DNA from: CAZGSG01 sp964528095 | GTDB lineage: Bacteria; Bacteroidota; Bacteroidia; Chitinophagales; Chitinophagaceae | Length of the DNA stretch: 64,000 bases | Direction: 5' to 3' | Assembly (NCBI GenBank): GCA_964528095.1 | Contig: CAZGSG010000002.1 | Coordinates: 8,261-72,260 of the forward strand | In this document: positions 1 through 8,845 of the stretch, piece by piece | Layout: each line of letters starts with the position of its first letter | Numbering within the stretch: the stretch's first letter is position 1 | Position numbers and translations under genes: made by a program | The notes under the pieces: generated by a model | Told to the model about the DNA's origin: nothing | What the model saw: only the letters and a program-made list of their open reading frames with translations | Databases searched by the model: none

Positions 1-603
1 GTACATCCGCGACCCGATGAACGCCATATTCGTTACGAAGATGTAAGACAGATCAAAAAAATTATTAAGACCGAGTTCAATATAGAAGGTAATTGCACAG
101 AACAGAAATTTGTGGACCTTGTATTGGAAACAAAACCTGATCAGGTAACACTTGTGCCTGATGTTTTAGGACAACTCACCTCAGATCATGGCTGGGACAC
201 CATAAAAAATAAAGCTTATTTAAAAGAAACCATTACGGTATTCAAAAATGCAGGTATCCGTGTTTCCATTTTTGTGGATCCTGTTGTTGAGATGGTAGAA
301 GGCGCGGCTGCGACAGGTACTGACAGGATCGAATTATATACAGAGGGATATGCCCGTAAGTTTAGTCAAAATAATAAAGAAGCGGTGCGGCCTTATGTTG
401 TTGCCGCCACCAAAGCGAGAGAACTGGGGCTTGGGCTGAATGCGGGGCATGATCTTGATCTGCAAAATCTGCAATACTTTTCCCAACATATTCCCTGGCT
501 GGATGAGGTCAGTATTGGTCATGCATTGATTGCAGATGCATTATACCTGGGATTTGAAAATGCTGTTCAGTTGTATAAAAGACAATTGAATAAAGCTACC
601 TGA
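1..603 (+). CDS. pdxJ: Pyridoxine 5'-phosphate synthase PdxJ (5'-truncated by window edge)
   Basis: PdxJ condenses 1-deoxy-D-xylulose 5-phosphate with 3-amino-2-oxopropyl phosphate to give pyridoxine 5'-phosphate, the ring-closing step of DXP-dependent vitamin B6 synthesis in the cytoplasm. The frame is open from the first base, so about 40 N-terminal residues lie outside the window; a GTG at 112 is internal and not the true start. The visible N-terminus carries the family's HPRPDERHI segment with the active-site His and Arg residues. Near visible residue 150 is GHDLDLQN, matching the conserved Gly-His of the phosphate/active-site loop. The 200 visible residues fit the C-terminal four fifths of a roughly 240-residue TIM barrel. 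The VOC gene starts one base after the stop, so the two are probably cotranscribed. Confidence 0.95.
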   Translation, partial: VHPRPDERHIRYEDVRQIKKIIKTEFNIEGNCTEQKFVDLVLETKPDQVTLVPDVLGQLTSDHGWDTIKNKAYLKETITVFKNAGIRVSIFVDPVVEMVEGAAATGTDRIELYTEGYARKFSQNNKEAVRPYVVAATKARELGLGLNAGHDLDLQNLQYFSQHIPWLDEVSIGHALIADALYLGFENAVQLYKRQLNKAT

Positions 604-604
604 T

Positions 605-1075
605 ATGATAAAAGGTTTATTCGAAACACACTTATATGTTGAATCCCTCGAACGTGCCGTTTCTTTTTACAAGGACACGCTTGGTCTTCAGCAATGTTAC
701 TATGAGGAAGGCAGGCGCTGTGCGTTCTTTTGGATAGGCAATCCTAAAGAAGCCATGCTGGGTCTTTGGGAAAAACCGAAGGCTGAGATCGATATCCGGC
801 ATTTCGCATTTTGCTGTGATGCTGATTTCATAGTAAACGAATCCATAGAATATCTTAAAGCGAGGAATCTAAAGCCTTATAATTTCCTGAAAAACGGGGA
901 TGAAAGGCCGATGGTCTTTGCCTGGATGCCTGCAGTTGCTGTTTATTTCACCGACCCGGATCAACATGTGCTGGAATTTATAGCTATACTGAAGGGTGAA
1001 GCAAGACCTGAACTCGGGGTCATTTCCTATGAAGATTGGCTGAAAAGTGACTTTGCTGGTCAGGGGAACCTATAA
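605..1075 (+). CDS. VOC (glyoxalase/dioxygenase superfamily) protein
   Basis: This 156-residue protein has the paired beta-alpha-beta-beta-beta pattern of the vicinal oxygen chelate superfamily, whose members use a divalent metal for isomerisation, dioxygenation or antibiotic inactivation. Candidate metal ligands sit where the fold puts them: His9 in FETHLYVES, His66 in IRHFAFC and Glu124 in HVLEFIA. The motif FYKDTLGL near residue 21 and YFTDPDQHVLEF near the C-terminus are typical of this superfamily. The length is a little above the usual 120-140 residues because of a C-terminal tail. It follows pdxJ directly, but nothing in the sequence ties it to B6 metabolism. The substrate cannot be named. 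Confidence 0.8.
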   Translation: MIKGLFETHLYVESLERAVSFYKDTLGLQQCYYEEGRRCAFFWIGNPKEAMLGLWEKPKAEIDIRHFAFCCDADFIVNESIEYLKARNLKPYNFLKNGDERPMVFAWMPAVAVYFTDPDQHVLEFIAILKGEARPELGVISYEDWLKSDFAGQGNL

Positions 1076-1123
1076 GGTTCCGCTTAGGAATATCTGAGGC
1101 TGTAAACGGAACCTTATAGGTTC
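1066..1123. repeat. Perfect 17-bp inverted repeat between convergent genes
   Basis: Bases 1066-1082 (starting GAACCTATAAGG) are exactly complementary to 1107-1123, leaving a 24-base loop. The left arm contains the stop codon of the VOC gene (1073-1075), and the right arm ends nine bases before the stop of the convergent gene at 1132. No T-run follows on either strand, so it is not a standard intrinsic terminator. It could still act as a bidirectional 3'-end hairpin for both convergent mRNAs. Each arm is itself nearly palindromic (GAACC/GGTTC). Confidence 0.75.
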
Positions 1124-1131
1124 AGCGTAGC

Positions 1132-1569
1132 CTAATCCCATTCAGGCAATTCATTCATGGCATGAAACTGCTCTTTCCTTTTTTCCCAACCAAAAGACTG
1201 ATCCCCATTCGTAATAACCAGGTAGCCTGCCGGCACGGTAATATGGTATCGCAGCAACTGCTCAATTACTGACTGGTCAAGATTTACAGAAGGTGATTTA
1301 CATTCGATCATCATCCAGGGCCGGTGATCCCTGTCATATACCAGTATGTCGAATCTTTTACTGAGTTCCCCAAGCAAAATCTTTTTTTCCTGCGCTATCA
1401 GGGCGGCCGGGTATCGTTTTACCTGTACGAGATACTGAATAAAATTTTGCCTTACCCATTCCTCCGGTGTCAGCAGCAGCCATTTCTTCCGAAGCGGATC
1501 AAAAATAAAATCCTTCCCGTCTTCCTGCCTGATCCTGAATCCCGGTTCGGGATATTTGATGAACAACAT
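1132..1569 (-). CDS. HSDR_N_2-type PD-(D/E)XK nuclease-fold protein
   Basis: The 145-residue product resembles the stand-alone domain related to the N-terminal part of type I restriction R subunits (HSDR_N_2), common as a single-domain protein in Bacteroidota. The PD-(D/E)XK core is visible: GELSKRFDILVYDRD with Asp74, followed by the strand WMMIECKSPS with Glu89-x-Lys91. An N-terminal segment rich in basic and aromatic residues (residues 1-50) precedes it. There is no helicase domain and no methylase or specificity gene nearby, so it is not part of a restriction system here. Cellular role unknown; nuclease activity is possible from the intact catalytic triad but unproven. Confidence 0.75.
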   Translation of the reverse strand: MLFIKYPEPGFRIRQEDGKDFIFDPLRKKWLLLTPEEWVRQNFIQYLVQVKRYPAALIAQEKKILLGELSKRFDILVYDRDHRPWMMIECKSPSVNLDQSVIEQLLRYHITVPAGYLVITNGDQSFGWEKRKEQFHAMNELPEWD

Positions 1570-1704
1570 GCTTCAAAAGTAAATGATTAAATTCGCTCTA
1601 AATAGGTCCGGAACAAGGAAGCCAATGGCTGTTTACCACTAGCCCTCCGAAAATAGTTAGTTCAGCAAAACAGCTTCTAATTCATCCGGAACCTCCTAAT
1701 TTAT

Positions 1705-2475
1705 ATGAAATCAAAAGAAGAAATAGTACAGAACTGGTTACCGCGCTATACCGGTGAAAAATTAGAAAATTTTGGTAAATACCTGCTATTGACGAATTTC
1801 AGCAATTATGTTTCGATGTTTGCTGAATGGAACAACGTTCCTATCGTCGGTATCGGTCGGCCAATGCAATGCGCCACAGCCAATGATATCACTATCATCA
1901 ATTTCGGAATGGGCAGCCCCACTGCTGCAACGGTCATGGACCTTGTCACTGCCATAGAACCAAAAGCCGTTTTATTCCTCGGAAAATGTGGCGGGCTAAA
2001 AAAACGAAACAAACTGGGCGATCTTATCCTGCCCATTGCAGCGATAAGGGGCGAAGGAACTTCCAACGATTATTTCCCTGCAGAAGTACCTGCCCTACCG
2101 GCTTTTGCTTTGCAGAAGGCCGTCTCTACCACTATTCGTGATTATGCAGTCGATTACTGGACCGGCACTGTATACACGACCAATCGCAGGGTATGGGAGC
2201 ATGATGAACAATTCAAAGAATACTTGCAGAAAGTAAGGGCCTATGCCATTGACATGGAAACAGCCACTATATTCACTGTTGGCTTTTATAATAAGATACC
2301 AACCGGCGCCCTGTTGCTGGTAAGTGACCAGCCGATGATACCCGAGGGTGTAAAAACAGAAGAAAGCGACAAACAGATCACTTCACAATTTGTAGAAAGG
2401 CATTTAAAGATCGGCATTGATTCTCTCAAACAACTGATCAATGACGGGATGACCGTCCGCCATCTGAAATTTTAA
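1705..2475 (+). CDS. amn: AMP nucleosidase, Bacteroidota type
   Basis: The protein (256 residues) belongs to the PNP/UDP phosphorylase superfamily and matches the short AMN-like form found in Bacteroidota, which lacks the long N-terminal regulatory domain of E. coli Amn. AMP nucleosidases hydrolyse AMP to adenine and ribose 5-phosphate and help set adenylate levels. Supporting motifs are GMGSPTAATVMD and FLGKCGGL around residues 70-100, the ribose-binding AIDMETATIF near residue 182, and LLVSDQPM near 205 with the catalytic Asp. The next gene starts 10 bases downstream and the ABC gene after that overlaps by one base, suggesting a three-gene transcript. Substrate is inferred from family membership. 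Confidence 0.88.
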   Translation: MKSKEEIVQNWLPRYTGEKLENFGKYLLLTNFSNYVSMFAEWNNVPIVGIGRPMQCATANDITIINFGMGSPTAATVMDLVTAIEPKAVLFLGKCGGLKKRNKLGDLILPIAAIRGEGTSNDYFPAEVPALPAFALQKAVSTTIRDYAVDYWTGTVYTTNRRVWEHDEQFKEYLQKVRAYAIDMETATIFTVGFYNKIPTGALLLVSDQPMIPEGVKTEESDKQITSQFVERHLKIGIDSLKQLINDGMTVRHLKF

Positions 2476-2485
2476 ATTTATCTAT

Positions 2486-2863
2486 ATGAAACGAATATTC
2501 TTATTACTCCCCTTTCTCCTGGTAATTTTTTTCGCCTGTAAATCACCCGGCAAAGCAAATGGAAACACAACCTTCAAGGGCCGGTTACAGGTAAAAGCGC
2601 TTTGTATGAATTACACGCTAAGCGTAATTGAAGGAAATATCGACACTTCACTGGTCAATGGAAGCTGGACAGATGAATCTACAGGCAAATCTTATAAACA
2701 GGCATTCGGACTTGCCAATCCCTGCGATTTTCCCGAGACTATCAAAGAAGGAGATGAATTTTATTTTGTAATAGACACCGCCAAAGGAAAGAATTGTGCA
2801 GTCTGTATGGCTTATTATCCAACCCCGTCCCGCAAGCTCTCTATAAAAGTAGTAGAGAAATAA
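2486..2863 (+). CDS. Small lipoprotein of unknown function
   Basis: The 125-residue product begins with a basic residue pair, a hydrophobic stretch (FLLLPFLLVIFFA) and Cys18 in a lipobox-like FFAC, so it is probably a lipoprotein exported by Sec and anchored by signal peptidase II processing. The mature part is a small, mostly beta protein with four further cysteines, including CMAYY preceded by NCAV near the C-terminus, which could bind a metal or form disulfides. I do not recognise a family. It lies between amn and the ABC ATPase gene, and its TAA stop overlaps the ATG of the latter as TAATG, which indicates translational coupling. Confidence 0.7.
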   Translation: MKRIFLLLPFLLVIFFACKSPGKANGNTTFKGRLQVKALCMNYTLSVIEGNIDTSLVNGSWTDESTGKSYKQAFGLANPCDFPETIKEGDEFYFVIDTAKGKNCAVCMAYYPTPSRKLSIKVVEK

Positions 2864-4569
2864 TGCATCCGCTGTTAAGTATAAATAAGCTCTCTGTAGA
2901 CTTTATTGCAGCAACAGGCACTACGCATGCGTTAAAAAATATTTCCCTGTCTGTCAGAAAGGGTGAGATCGTAGCGCTTGTGGGTGAATCCGGTTCCGGC
3001 AAATCGGTAACCTCCTTGTCGATCTTGCAATTATTACCCTCTCCTCCTGCCCATTATGCTGCAGGCGAAATATTATTTTCTGAAAATGGCGAAACGCCCA
3101 TCGATATCCTGAAAAAGGATCGTCACTCATTACAGAATATCCGTGGCAACAAGATCGCCATGATCTTCCAGGAACCCATGTCTTCGCTTAATCCGGTATT
3201 CACCTGCGGCGACCAGGTGATGGAAGCCATTCTGCAGCATAAAAAAATATCAAAAGCAGCAGCCCGGAAAGAAGTTATCAGTTGGTTTGAAAAAGTAAAA
3301 CTTCCTACTCCCGAGTTAATGGCAGACCGCTATCCGCATCAATTGAGCGGAGGTCAAAAACAACGGGTCATGATTGCCATGGCCATTTGCTGCCACCCTT
3401 CCCTGCTTATTTGTGATGAACCTACGACTGCCCTTGATGTGACGGTTCAAAAAACGATCCTGCATTTAATAAAGGAATTACAACAGCAGACAGGAATGGG
3501 CGTGATCTTTATCACGCATGACCTGGGAGTGGTAGCAGAAATAGCCGATCGTGCTGTAGTAATGTATAAGGGAGAGATCGTTGAACAGAACAGTGTATCG
3601 CAAATCTTTAACGCTCCAGAGCATCCCTATACAAAAGGTTTACTTGCCTGCAGACCCGTGCTACATCAAAAAGGAGAACGGCTTCCCGTGGTAGCAGATT
3701 TTCTTATATCGCCCCAGGAAAAGATAAGCATTGAAGCTAAATCCAATGTTCCAGCGGCGCACGGGTCAAAGCAAGAGGTATTGCTTCGTGCTGAAAACCT
3801 GTCCGTCTGGTTTCCCGCAAAAAAAACCTTTTTGGGCAAACCCATTTCTTTTACTAAGGCTGTTGACGATGTAAATTTTGAAGTATTCAAAGGAGAAACT
3901 CTAGGGCTGGTAGGCGAAAGCGGATGTGGCAAAACAACATTAGGCAGAACATTGCTTCGCCTGATTGAACCTACAGCAGGAAGGATCTGGTACAATGGCG
4001 TCGACCTTGCCGCCAAAAAGAAAAAAGAAATGCAATCTTTACGAAAAGACCTGCAGATCGTTTTCCAGGACCCCTACTCTTCTCTTAACCCAAGGCTTAC
4101 TATTGGATCGGCTATTGCGGAACCATTAAAAGTTCATAAAATATTTGGTACTGAGAATGAAAGAAGGGAGAAAGTAATCGAGCTGCTGCATAAAGTTGAT
4201 CTTAAACCGGAATATTATAACCGCTATCCACATGAGTTTTCAGGAGGTCAGCGTCAGCGGATTGTTATTGCTCGTGCGCTCGCGTTAAATCCCTCCTTTA
4301 TTATCTGTGATGAATCTGTTTCCGCGCTCGACGTAAGTGTACAGGCACAGGTATTGAACTTATTAAATGACCTGAAAAAAGAATTTGGGTTCACCGTTAT
4401 TTTCATCTCGCATGATCTTTCTGTTGTGCGTTATATCAGCGACCGGATCATGGTTATGAACAAAGGCAGAATTGAAGAAAGCGGCGACGCGGATACTATT
4501 TATTTCAATCCCGGCTCAGCATACACCAAAAAACTGATCGCCTCTATTCCTAAAGGAGTCGTTGTGTAA
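2863..4569 (+). CDS. Fused double ATP-binding subunit of an oligopeptide/nickel-type ABC transporter
   Basis: The 568-residue protein joins two ABC ATPase domains of the DppD/DppF (OppD/OppF) type, as in YejF and GsiA. It would power import of peptides or similar small solutes through a separate permease pair. Domain 1: Walker A GESGSGKS at residues 41-48, signature LSGGQKQR near 161, Walker B LLICDEPTTALD. Domain 2: Walker A GESGCGKT near 351, signature FSGGQRQR near 459, Walker B FIICDESVSALD. Each is followed by the short oligopeptide-type C-terminal extension (HPYTKGLLA; SAYTKKLIA). The ATG at 2863 was chosen because it overlaps the preceding stop and starts right before the domain; a longer frame from 2794 would run through the lipoprotein gene. 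No permease or binding-protein gene is in view. Confidence 0.92.
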   Translation: MHPLLSINKLSVDFIAATGTTHALKNISLSVRKGEIVALVGESGSGKSVTSLSILQLLPSPPAHYAAGEILFSENGETPIDILKKDRHSLQNIRGNKIAMIFQEPMSSLNPVFTCGDQVMEAILQHKKISKAAARKEVISWFEKVKLPTPELMADRYPHQLSGGQKQRVMIAMAICCHPSLLICDEPTTALDVTVQKTILHLIKELQQQTGMGVIFITHDLGVVAEIADRAVVMYKGEIVEQNSVSQIFNAPEHPYTKGLLACRPVLHQKGERLPVVADFLISPQEKISIEAKSNVPAAHGSKQEVLLRAENLSVWFPAKKTFLGKPISFTKAVDDVNFEVFKGETLGLVGESGCGKTTLGRTLLRLIEPTAGRIWYNGVDLAAKKKKEMQSLRKDLQIVFQDPYSSLNPRLTIGSAIAEPLKVHKIFGTENERREKVIELLHKVDLKPEYYNRYPHEFSGGQRQRIVIARALALNPSFIICDESVSALDVSVQAQVLNLLNDLKKEFGFTVIFISHDLSVVRYISDRIMVMNKGRIEESGDADTIYFNPGSAYTKKLIASIPKGVVV

Positions 4570-4643
4570 AGAGTTGAATTTTGTAGAGCAGATGTTGGAT
4601 ATTTGATATCATCAGCCGGCGTCTATCTTCCATTATCTTGTCA

Positions 4644-7600
4644 TCAATCCCTTGACCCCGATACAGAGATCACGCTGTCTATATCATCGCTGCTATCAGC
4701 ACCATAAAATCGCCTGGCGCTTTTCCTTAATGAATAAAGTAATTTTTTGAGTTGTTTGCTTATCTGCGCCTGAATGGGTTCATCTTCTTTGATTTTTACG
4801 GGACCGAAAGCTGTAAAATCGGTTTTGTCCGTATCCCGGTAATCATCAATATCCCAGGATGATGATGCTTCATTTTTATCATCCACTTCAAATTCGAAAA
4901 GTTTGGAATCTTCGGCAACAAGTCCTGCATAAGCAAGCTTCCAGCTCATATCATCTTTTTTGGATTTGTATTTATAGAAATATACCCACCCTTTTTTACC
5001 TTTTACAACCGCGGCAAGCCTGTCAATAAAAACCAGTGAGTCTGGTTTGGAATAATTGGCCGTTCCCCATAATTTGCTTTTAGCCAGGTCAAGGTGGTTA
5101 TTATATTGGGATGGGAACTGATTGGACATACCCAGGTCATTGAGATCAGTATACAGTTCGTAACGATATTCATCCGATTTTGCAAAATAGTTCAGTAGCG
5201 TATCCGGAACAGGTTTTTTATTTCGCTTAAGCAAAAGCAAGAGATCATACTTCAATCGTTTATCACTGGAACTAAACATTTGTTTTATGAATGGAGCAAC
5301 CGCTGTATTCGTTTCCCAGGAAGGTACCAGTAAAGTGGCATACAGCCCCAGATCGTCATTGCCATAATCATTGCCCTGGTTATCGTAACCATAGGGCGAC
5401 GAGTATTTACTTTGGTTATCATCTTTTTTTTCTTCAGCCGCCGCTATTGACTTTTTCTTTTCTGCAATCGCCTGCTTCCTGAATTCCTGTTTAGCCTCAA
5501 TCAGGAATTTGGAAATATATAATTCATAGTCTTTTGGCTTCACCAGGTTACTATCTATCATTCTCCCAAGCAGCCGCATCATATTTGCTTTATAATCATC
5601 CAGATTGAGCAAGGGTAACAACTCCGGCAAAATCGTACGCGTCAGTTTCAGGGAATCAAATAACTCATCCATGAAATTGTTATTATCATAGTTGTATTTA
5701 ATCCTCCGCGTTTTACCTGCATTAAAGAAATTGTAGCTGGTATAATCATTATTTTTTCCAATATTCAATACAGGTGGCTCTGCGGAAACAATATCGCGAA
5801 ATACATTGAAGGAGTGCTGGGTCTGTTGTTGTAACAATGCTTCCAGTATAGAATATTGTAATTCAACCGTATCACCAGCGGCATAGTATAACTCTTTTAA
5901 ATAATTGCCGGCTTCCTTTGTCTGTATCGCATCGAGCTTACCAATCAGCATTTTCTTTGTATCAAGGTATTTTTTTTCTTTCCAGTTCAATCCATTGATC
6001 AGGCTTTTTGCTATCGGCAGGTCAGTAGAGTCAAAACGAACTGTATAGAGTCCTTTCAAGGCACGTTTATGCACCACACTATCTGCGCTCATAAAATCTT
6101 CATAAAAAAACCTGGTCTTTTTTACGAAAGGATCGTTGCCTTTTAAAGTGTCGTCCGGAGTAAATGTTTCAAAGAATGATTTTACAAAAGTACTTGGGGC
6201 GGTCAGCGTATCTCCTTCTGTAGTCAGAGAGAAGGTGATCCCATCCTTATAAAAACTTTTGTTCCATATTGTACGACTACTCCCTGTATCAGAAAGGATC
6301 GTTTCCCATACTTTCATTTTGTTTGGGAGTTCGGTCTTTTTCTTAATTCTTACAATCCATGCCTGGTTTTCATCCTCCGATAAACCATTTTCCCTATCAA
6401 ATACAGTAGTGTCTTTTGAATAAAAATACCTTGGCACTTTGAAAAAATTAACATTGATCTTTTCTCCCGTACTGTCATTGCTGATCACCTTGTTCCGAAA
6501 AGCGCCATCGCCAAGTATATCATCATCCGAATCATCGTCGTCATCTGATTGTGAAGAGTAGCCTAGTTGGGGAAGATCCAGTTTGTTTTTTGGTTCAGGG
6601 AACACTGGGCTCCTGACCGTGTAATAAAGCGCAGTATCCTTTCTTTCTTTTATCTCTCCATATTTAAATGACTTCAATTCAAATGAATTCAGGAAATTTT
6701 TCATTTTTGGAATTTCCTGCTTTCCATGAGCAATCAACGTATAATAATGAGGCCCCTGTATAATAAAACGGGTAAGATACACACCTCCGTTTTTGTCAGT
6801 GTACTGGCAATCAAGTGCCGGGTAGCCATTGTAGGTAGTTTGTTTACGGCTCACCTGCTTATCTATAAATTCTGAAGACGCAAAACTCTCATCCATTAGC
6901 CCGAGATCAAACGTATCTTCTTCTACAAAACGGTAATTATGGATATCCGTTCTAATAACCCGGTACTGTGTATTGGCGGCCTTATCTTCCGCATCATAGA
7001 TCTGGCTGCCATCATTTCCAATAAATGGTTCATGAGGCATGTCTACACTAAAACCACCTGAAGAAGGAGATATCTTTTTCCATGTAGCAGGCATGGCAGT
7101 GTGGTATTCACTAAGCTTAATACTGCCAAAGAATTTCTTTGCTTCTTCTCCATTCTTTACATAATCACCGGTGCCGCCCATTTTAAAGATCATGATCTCG
7201 AATGGCGTAACAAAAATATTGTAGCGTTGCATGTCGCCCCTTCTCGTACGATTAGTAATATCGATCCCTTTGTAACCGTTGCGAACAATATTTGTTTTAC
7301 TGATGATCTTGCCAGGAATATTTTCATATAACACACTGTCTACATTCCGGTATACCTTATCTGCATTATGGCCCCACATCCATGCGTTTGTCATGAGGCG
7401 GGTAACCATATAGTAACTCCCATTGGCCATATCTGCATACTGGCGTTGTTCAAAACCTGACTCATCTCCAAACTTGTAGAATTTACCAGGAATATCCACT
7501 TTAAAAACACCGTCTTCTGCTGTCTGTGTGCTGAAGGTTACCGGCACCCTCAATTGTTCAACCATGGTTTTATGCTGACTGTCTCTTTGCCCCATTTTCA

Positions 7601-8495
7601 CGGGTCTGAGTTTATAGCCAAGGTCGCGCAACATTTCTATTACCCCGCGCCTGCCTGGTAAATGGGCCGCGCCTACGCCTACAAAAAGCGATTGTTTGGT
7701 TTTGAGAATTGAATCAATGGAGTTTGCCTGGATCTCATTCCTTTTATAGAGGAATTTTTCATCAAATGCTTCTGAAAAACTATTATACCGGTTAATTGAA
7801 TCAAGCCAGTCGAGATTGCCTGTTCTGTAAGCTTCCTGCAACTTGCCAGAAGAATATCCCTCTTCCCGATCATAGCTCCTTTCTTTTTTGTTTTTGTCCC
7901 TCGCGGCATCCCGGTATGCTTCTTCCATCAGTTTCATACTTTCGCCGTACTTCTCAACACCCGCTACTTTTTTGCCCCATTTCTTTCCACATTGATAAAT
8001 ATACATGTCGAGATAAGTATCTTCTTCAAAATCGCTCGACTCATTGCCATAGCTCCGGTAAAGCAGGTTATTAATAGTGGAAGGATTGCTGTAAAGCGCC
8101 CGTTCCATTTTTTTATCATACTTATAAAAACGAAGAGTAGAGATACTCAAAAAATCAGCAGGCATCGCCATTAATCCCCTCACCCGCAGGCGTGAGCTGT
8201 ATCCTTCATTTTCATCCCCACCCGCATCATATTTGCTCATATCTTCCTGCCATGATTCGGGATTTGTTTCCAACGCAACCATATCGGCATTGCGAATACC
8301 TACATAAAAGGAATCGGCAAGATGAAATGCCATTTTGCTGCTGACATGCATGGTACCAAACAAATAAGAAGGTTTGGTCAGTCCATTGCCTGTGATCTCC
8401 CACAAAAGACTGGGATATTTTTTATTGATGTTTTTTGGCTGCGCACATAAAAAAAGAGGATAGACTATCAACAAAAAAACAAGGGTTCGCTTCAT
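4644..8495 (-). CDS. Giant secreted TraB/GumN-domain protein
   Basis: A signal peptide (residues 1-18, ending CAQ) leads into a TraB/GumN domain at about 30-300. Its conserved elements are present: LFGTMH at 45-50, ALETNPE with Glu76, and GVGAAHLPG near 273 followed by LRDLGYKLRPV. Members of this family resemble Tiki-type metalloproteases and erythromycin-esterase-like proteins. About 980 further residues follow, with no family I recognise. They appear to hold repeated beta-rich modules (for instance two KFYKFGDE/GFSVDMPHEP-like starts near 340 and 485), an acidic run SQSDDDDDSDDD near 650, and a helical region from about 850 on. GumN proteins are usually near 300 residues, so this is a large multidomain version. 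It converges with the ABC ATPase gene. Probable location: periplasm or outer-membrane surface. Confidence 0.8.
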   Translation of the reverse strand: MKRTLVFLLIVYPLFLCAQPKNINKKYPSLLWEITGNGLTKPSYLFGTMHVSSKMAFHLADSFYVGIRNADMVALETNPESWQEDMSKYDAGGDENEGYSSRLRVRGLMAMPADFLSISTLRFYKYDKKMERALYSNPSTINNLLYRSYGNESSDFEEDTYLDMYIYQCGKKWGKKVAGVEKYGESMKLMEEAYRDAARDKNKKERSYDREEGYSSGKLQEAYRTGNLDWLDSINRYNSFSEAFDEKFLYKRNEIQANSIDSILKTKQSLFVGVGAAHLPGRRGVIEMLRDLGYKLRPVKMGQRDSQHKTMVEQLRVPVTFSTQTAEDGVFKVDIPGKFYKFGDESGFEQRQYADMANGSYYMVTRLMTNAWMWGHNADKVYRNVDSVLYENIPGKIISKTNIVRNGYKGIDITNRTRRGDMQRYNIFVTPFEIMIFKMGGTGDYVKNGEEAKKFFGSIKLSEYHTAMPATWKKISPSSGGFSVDMPHEPFIGNDGSQIYDAEDKAANTQYRVIRTDIHNYRFVEEDTFDLGLMDESFASSEFIDKQVSRKQTTYNGYPALDCQYTDKNGGVYLTRFIIQGPHYYTLIAHGKQEIPKMKNFLNSFELKSFKYGEIKERKDTALYYTVRSPVFPEPKNKLDLPQLGYSSQSDDDDDSDDDILGDGAFRNKVISNDSTGEKINVNFFKVPRYFYSKDTTVFDRENGLSEDENQAWIVRIKKKTELPNKMKVWETILSDTGSSRTIWNKSFYKDGITFSLTTEGDTLTAPSTFVKSFFETFTPDDTLKGNDPFVKKTRFFYEDFMSADSVVHKRALKGLYTVRFDSTDLPIAKSLINGLNWKEKKYLDTKKMLIGKLDAIQTKEAGNYLKELYYAAGDTVELQYSILEALLQQQTQHSFNVFRDIVSAEPPVLNIGKNNDYTSYNFFNAGKTRRIKYNYDNNNFMDELFDSLKLTRTILPELLPLLNLDDYKANMMRLLGRMIDSNLVKPKDYELYISKFLIEAKQEFRKQAIAEKKKSIAAAEEKKDDNQSKYSSPYGYDNQGNDYGNDDLGLYATLLVPSWETNTAVAPFIKQMFSSSDKRLKYDLLLLLKRNKKPVPDTLLNYFAKSDEYRYELYTDLNDLGMSNQFPSQYNNHLDLAKSKLWGTANYSKPDSLVFIDRLAAVVKGKKGWVYFYKYKSKKDDMSWKLAYAGLVAEDSKLFEFEVDDKNEASSSWDIDDYRDTDKTDFTAFGPVKIKEDEPIQAQISKQLKKLLYSLRKSARRFYGADSSDDIDSVISVSGSRD

Positions 8496-8772
8496 AAAAG
8501 ATCACAATTCAGTTGGTGGTAAAATACTATTTTCTTCGCCAATCGGTAATAATAACTGGACTAGCAGCGGTTTTGTTGTTTTGCCGCAAAATAAATACAC
8601 TGTTTTCCTGATGCACAAGGCATAGAAAAAGCATAAATAAAGGACGGGAACTTATTTCAGCGTATTGGACCATGAGCTCTTTCTACTTAATCCCCGCTTT
8701 GCGGAGGAGCTCTGAAAGCCCAAATGAGTGAAAAATGTTGAAAATTATCCAAAGATCCCGGCCTTTTTTTCG

Positions 8773-8780
8773 TACCTTTG
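8773..8780 (+). promoter_or_regulatory. TAnnTTTG -7 box upstream of queA
   Basis: TACCTTTG is a perfect match to the Bacteroidota -7 consensus TAnnTTTG. No TTG lies at the usual 17-23 base distance upstream; the nearest, at 8738-8740, is 32 bases away. Transcription from here would give a leader of about 160 bases before the queA start codon. Confidence 0.45.
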
Positions 8781-8793
8781 CCCGCTTTAAAAG

Positions 8794-8845
8794 CTGTCCG
8801 CATGACAAGTCCCGGTGCCGTAAGACCGGGGATCACCTGTCCGCA
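8794..8845 (+). promoter_or_regulatory. Possible structured 5' leader element of queA
   Basis: A hairpin is formed by CCCGGT (8811-8816) and ACCGGG (8825-8830). It is flanked by two direct copies of CTGTCCGCA (8794-8802 and 8837-8845). GACA at 8804-8807 can pair with TGTC at 8795-8798 or at 8838-8841, so two exclusive folds are conceivable. I do not recognise a known riboswitch class, and the alternative helices are only four base pairs. Confidence 0.3.
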
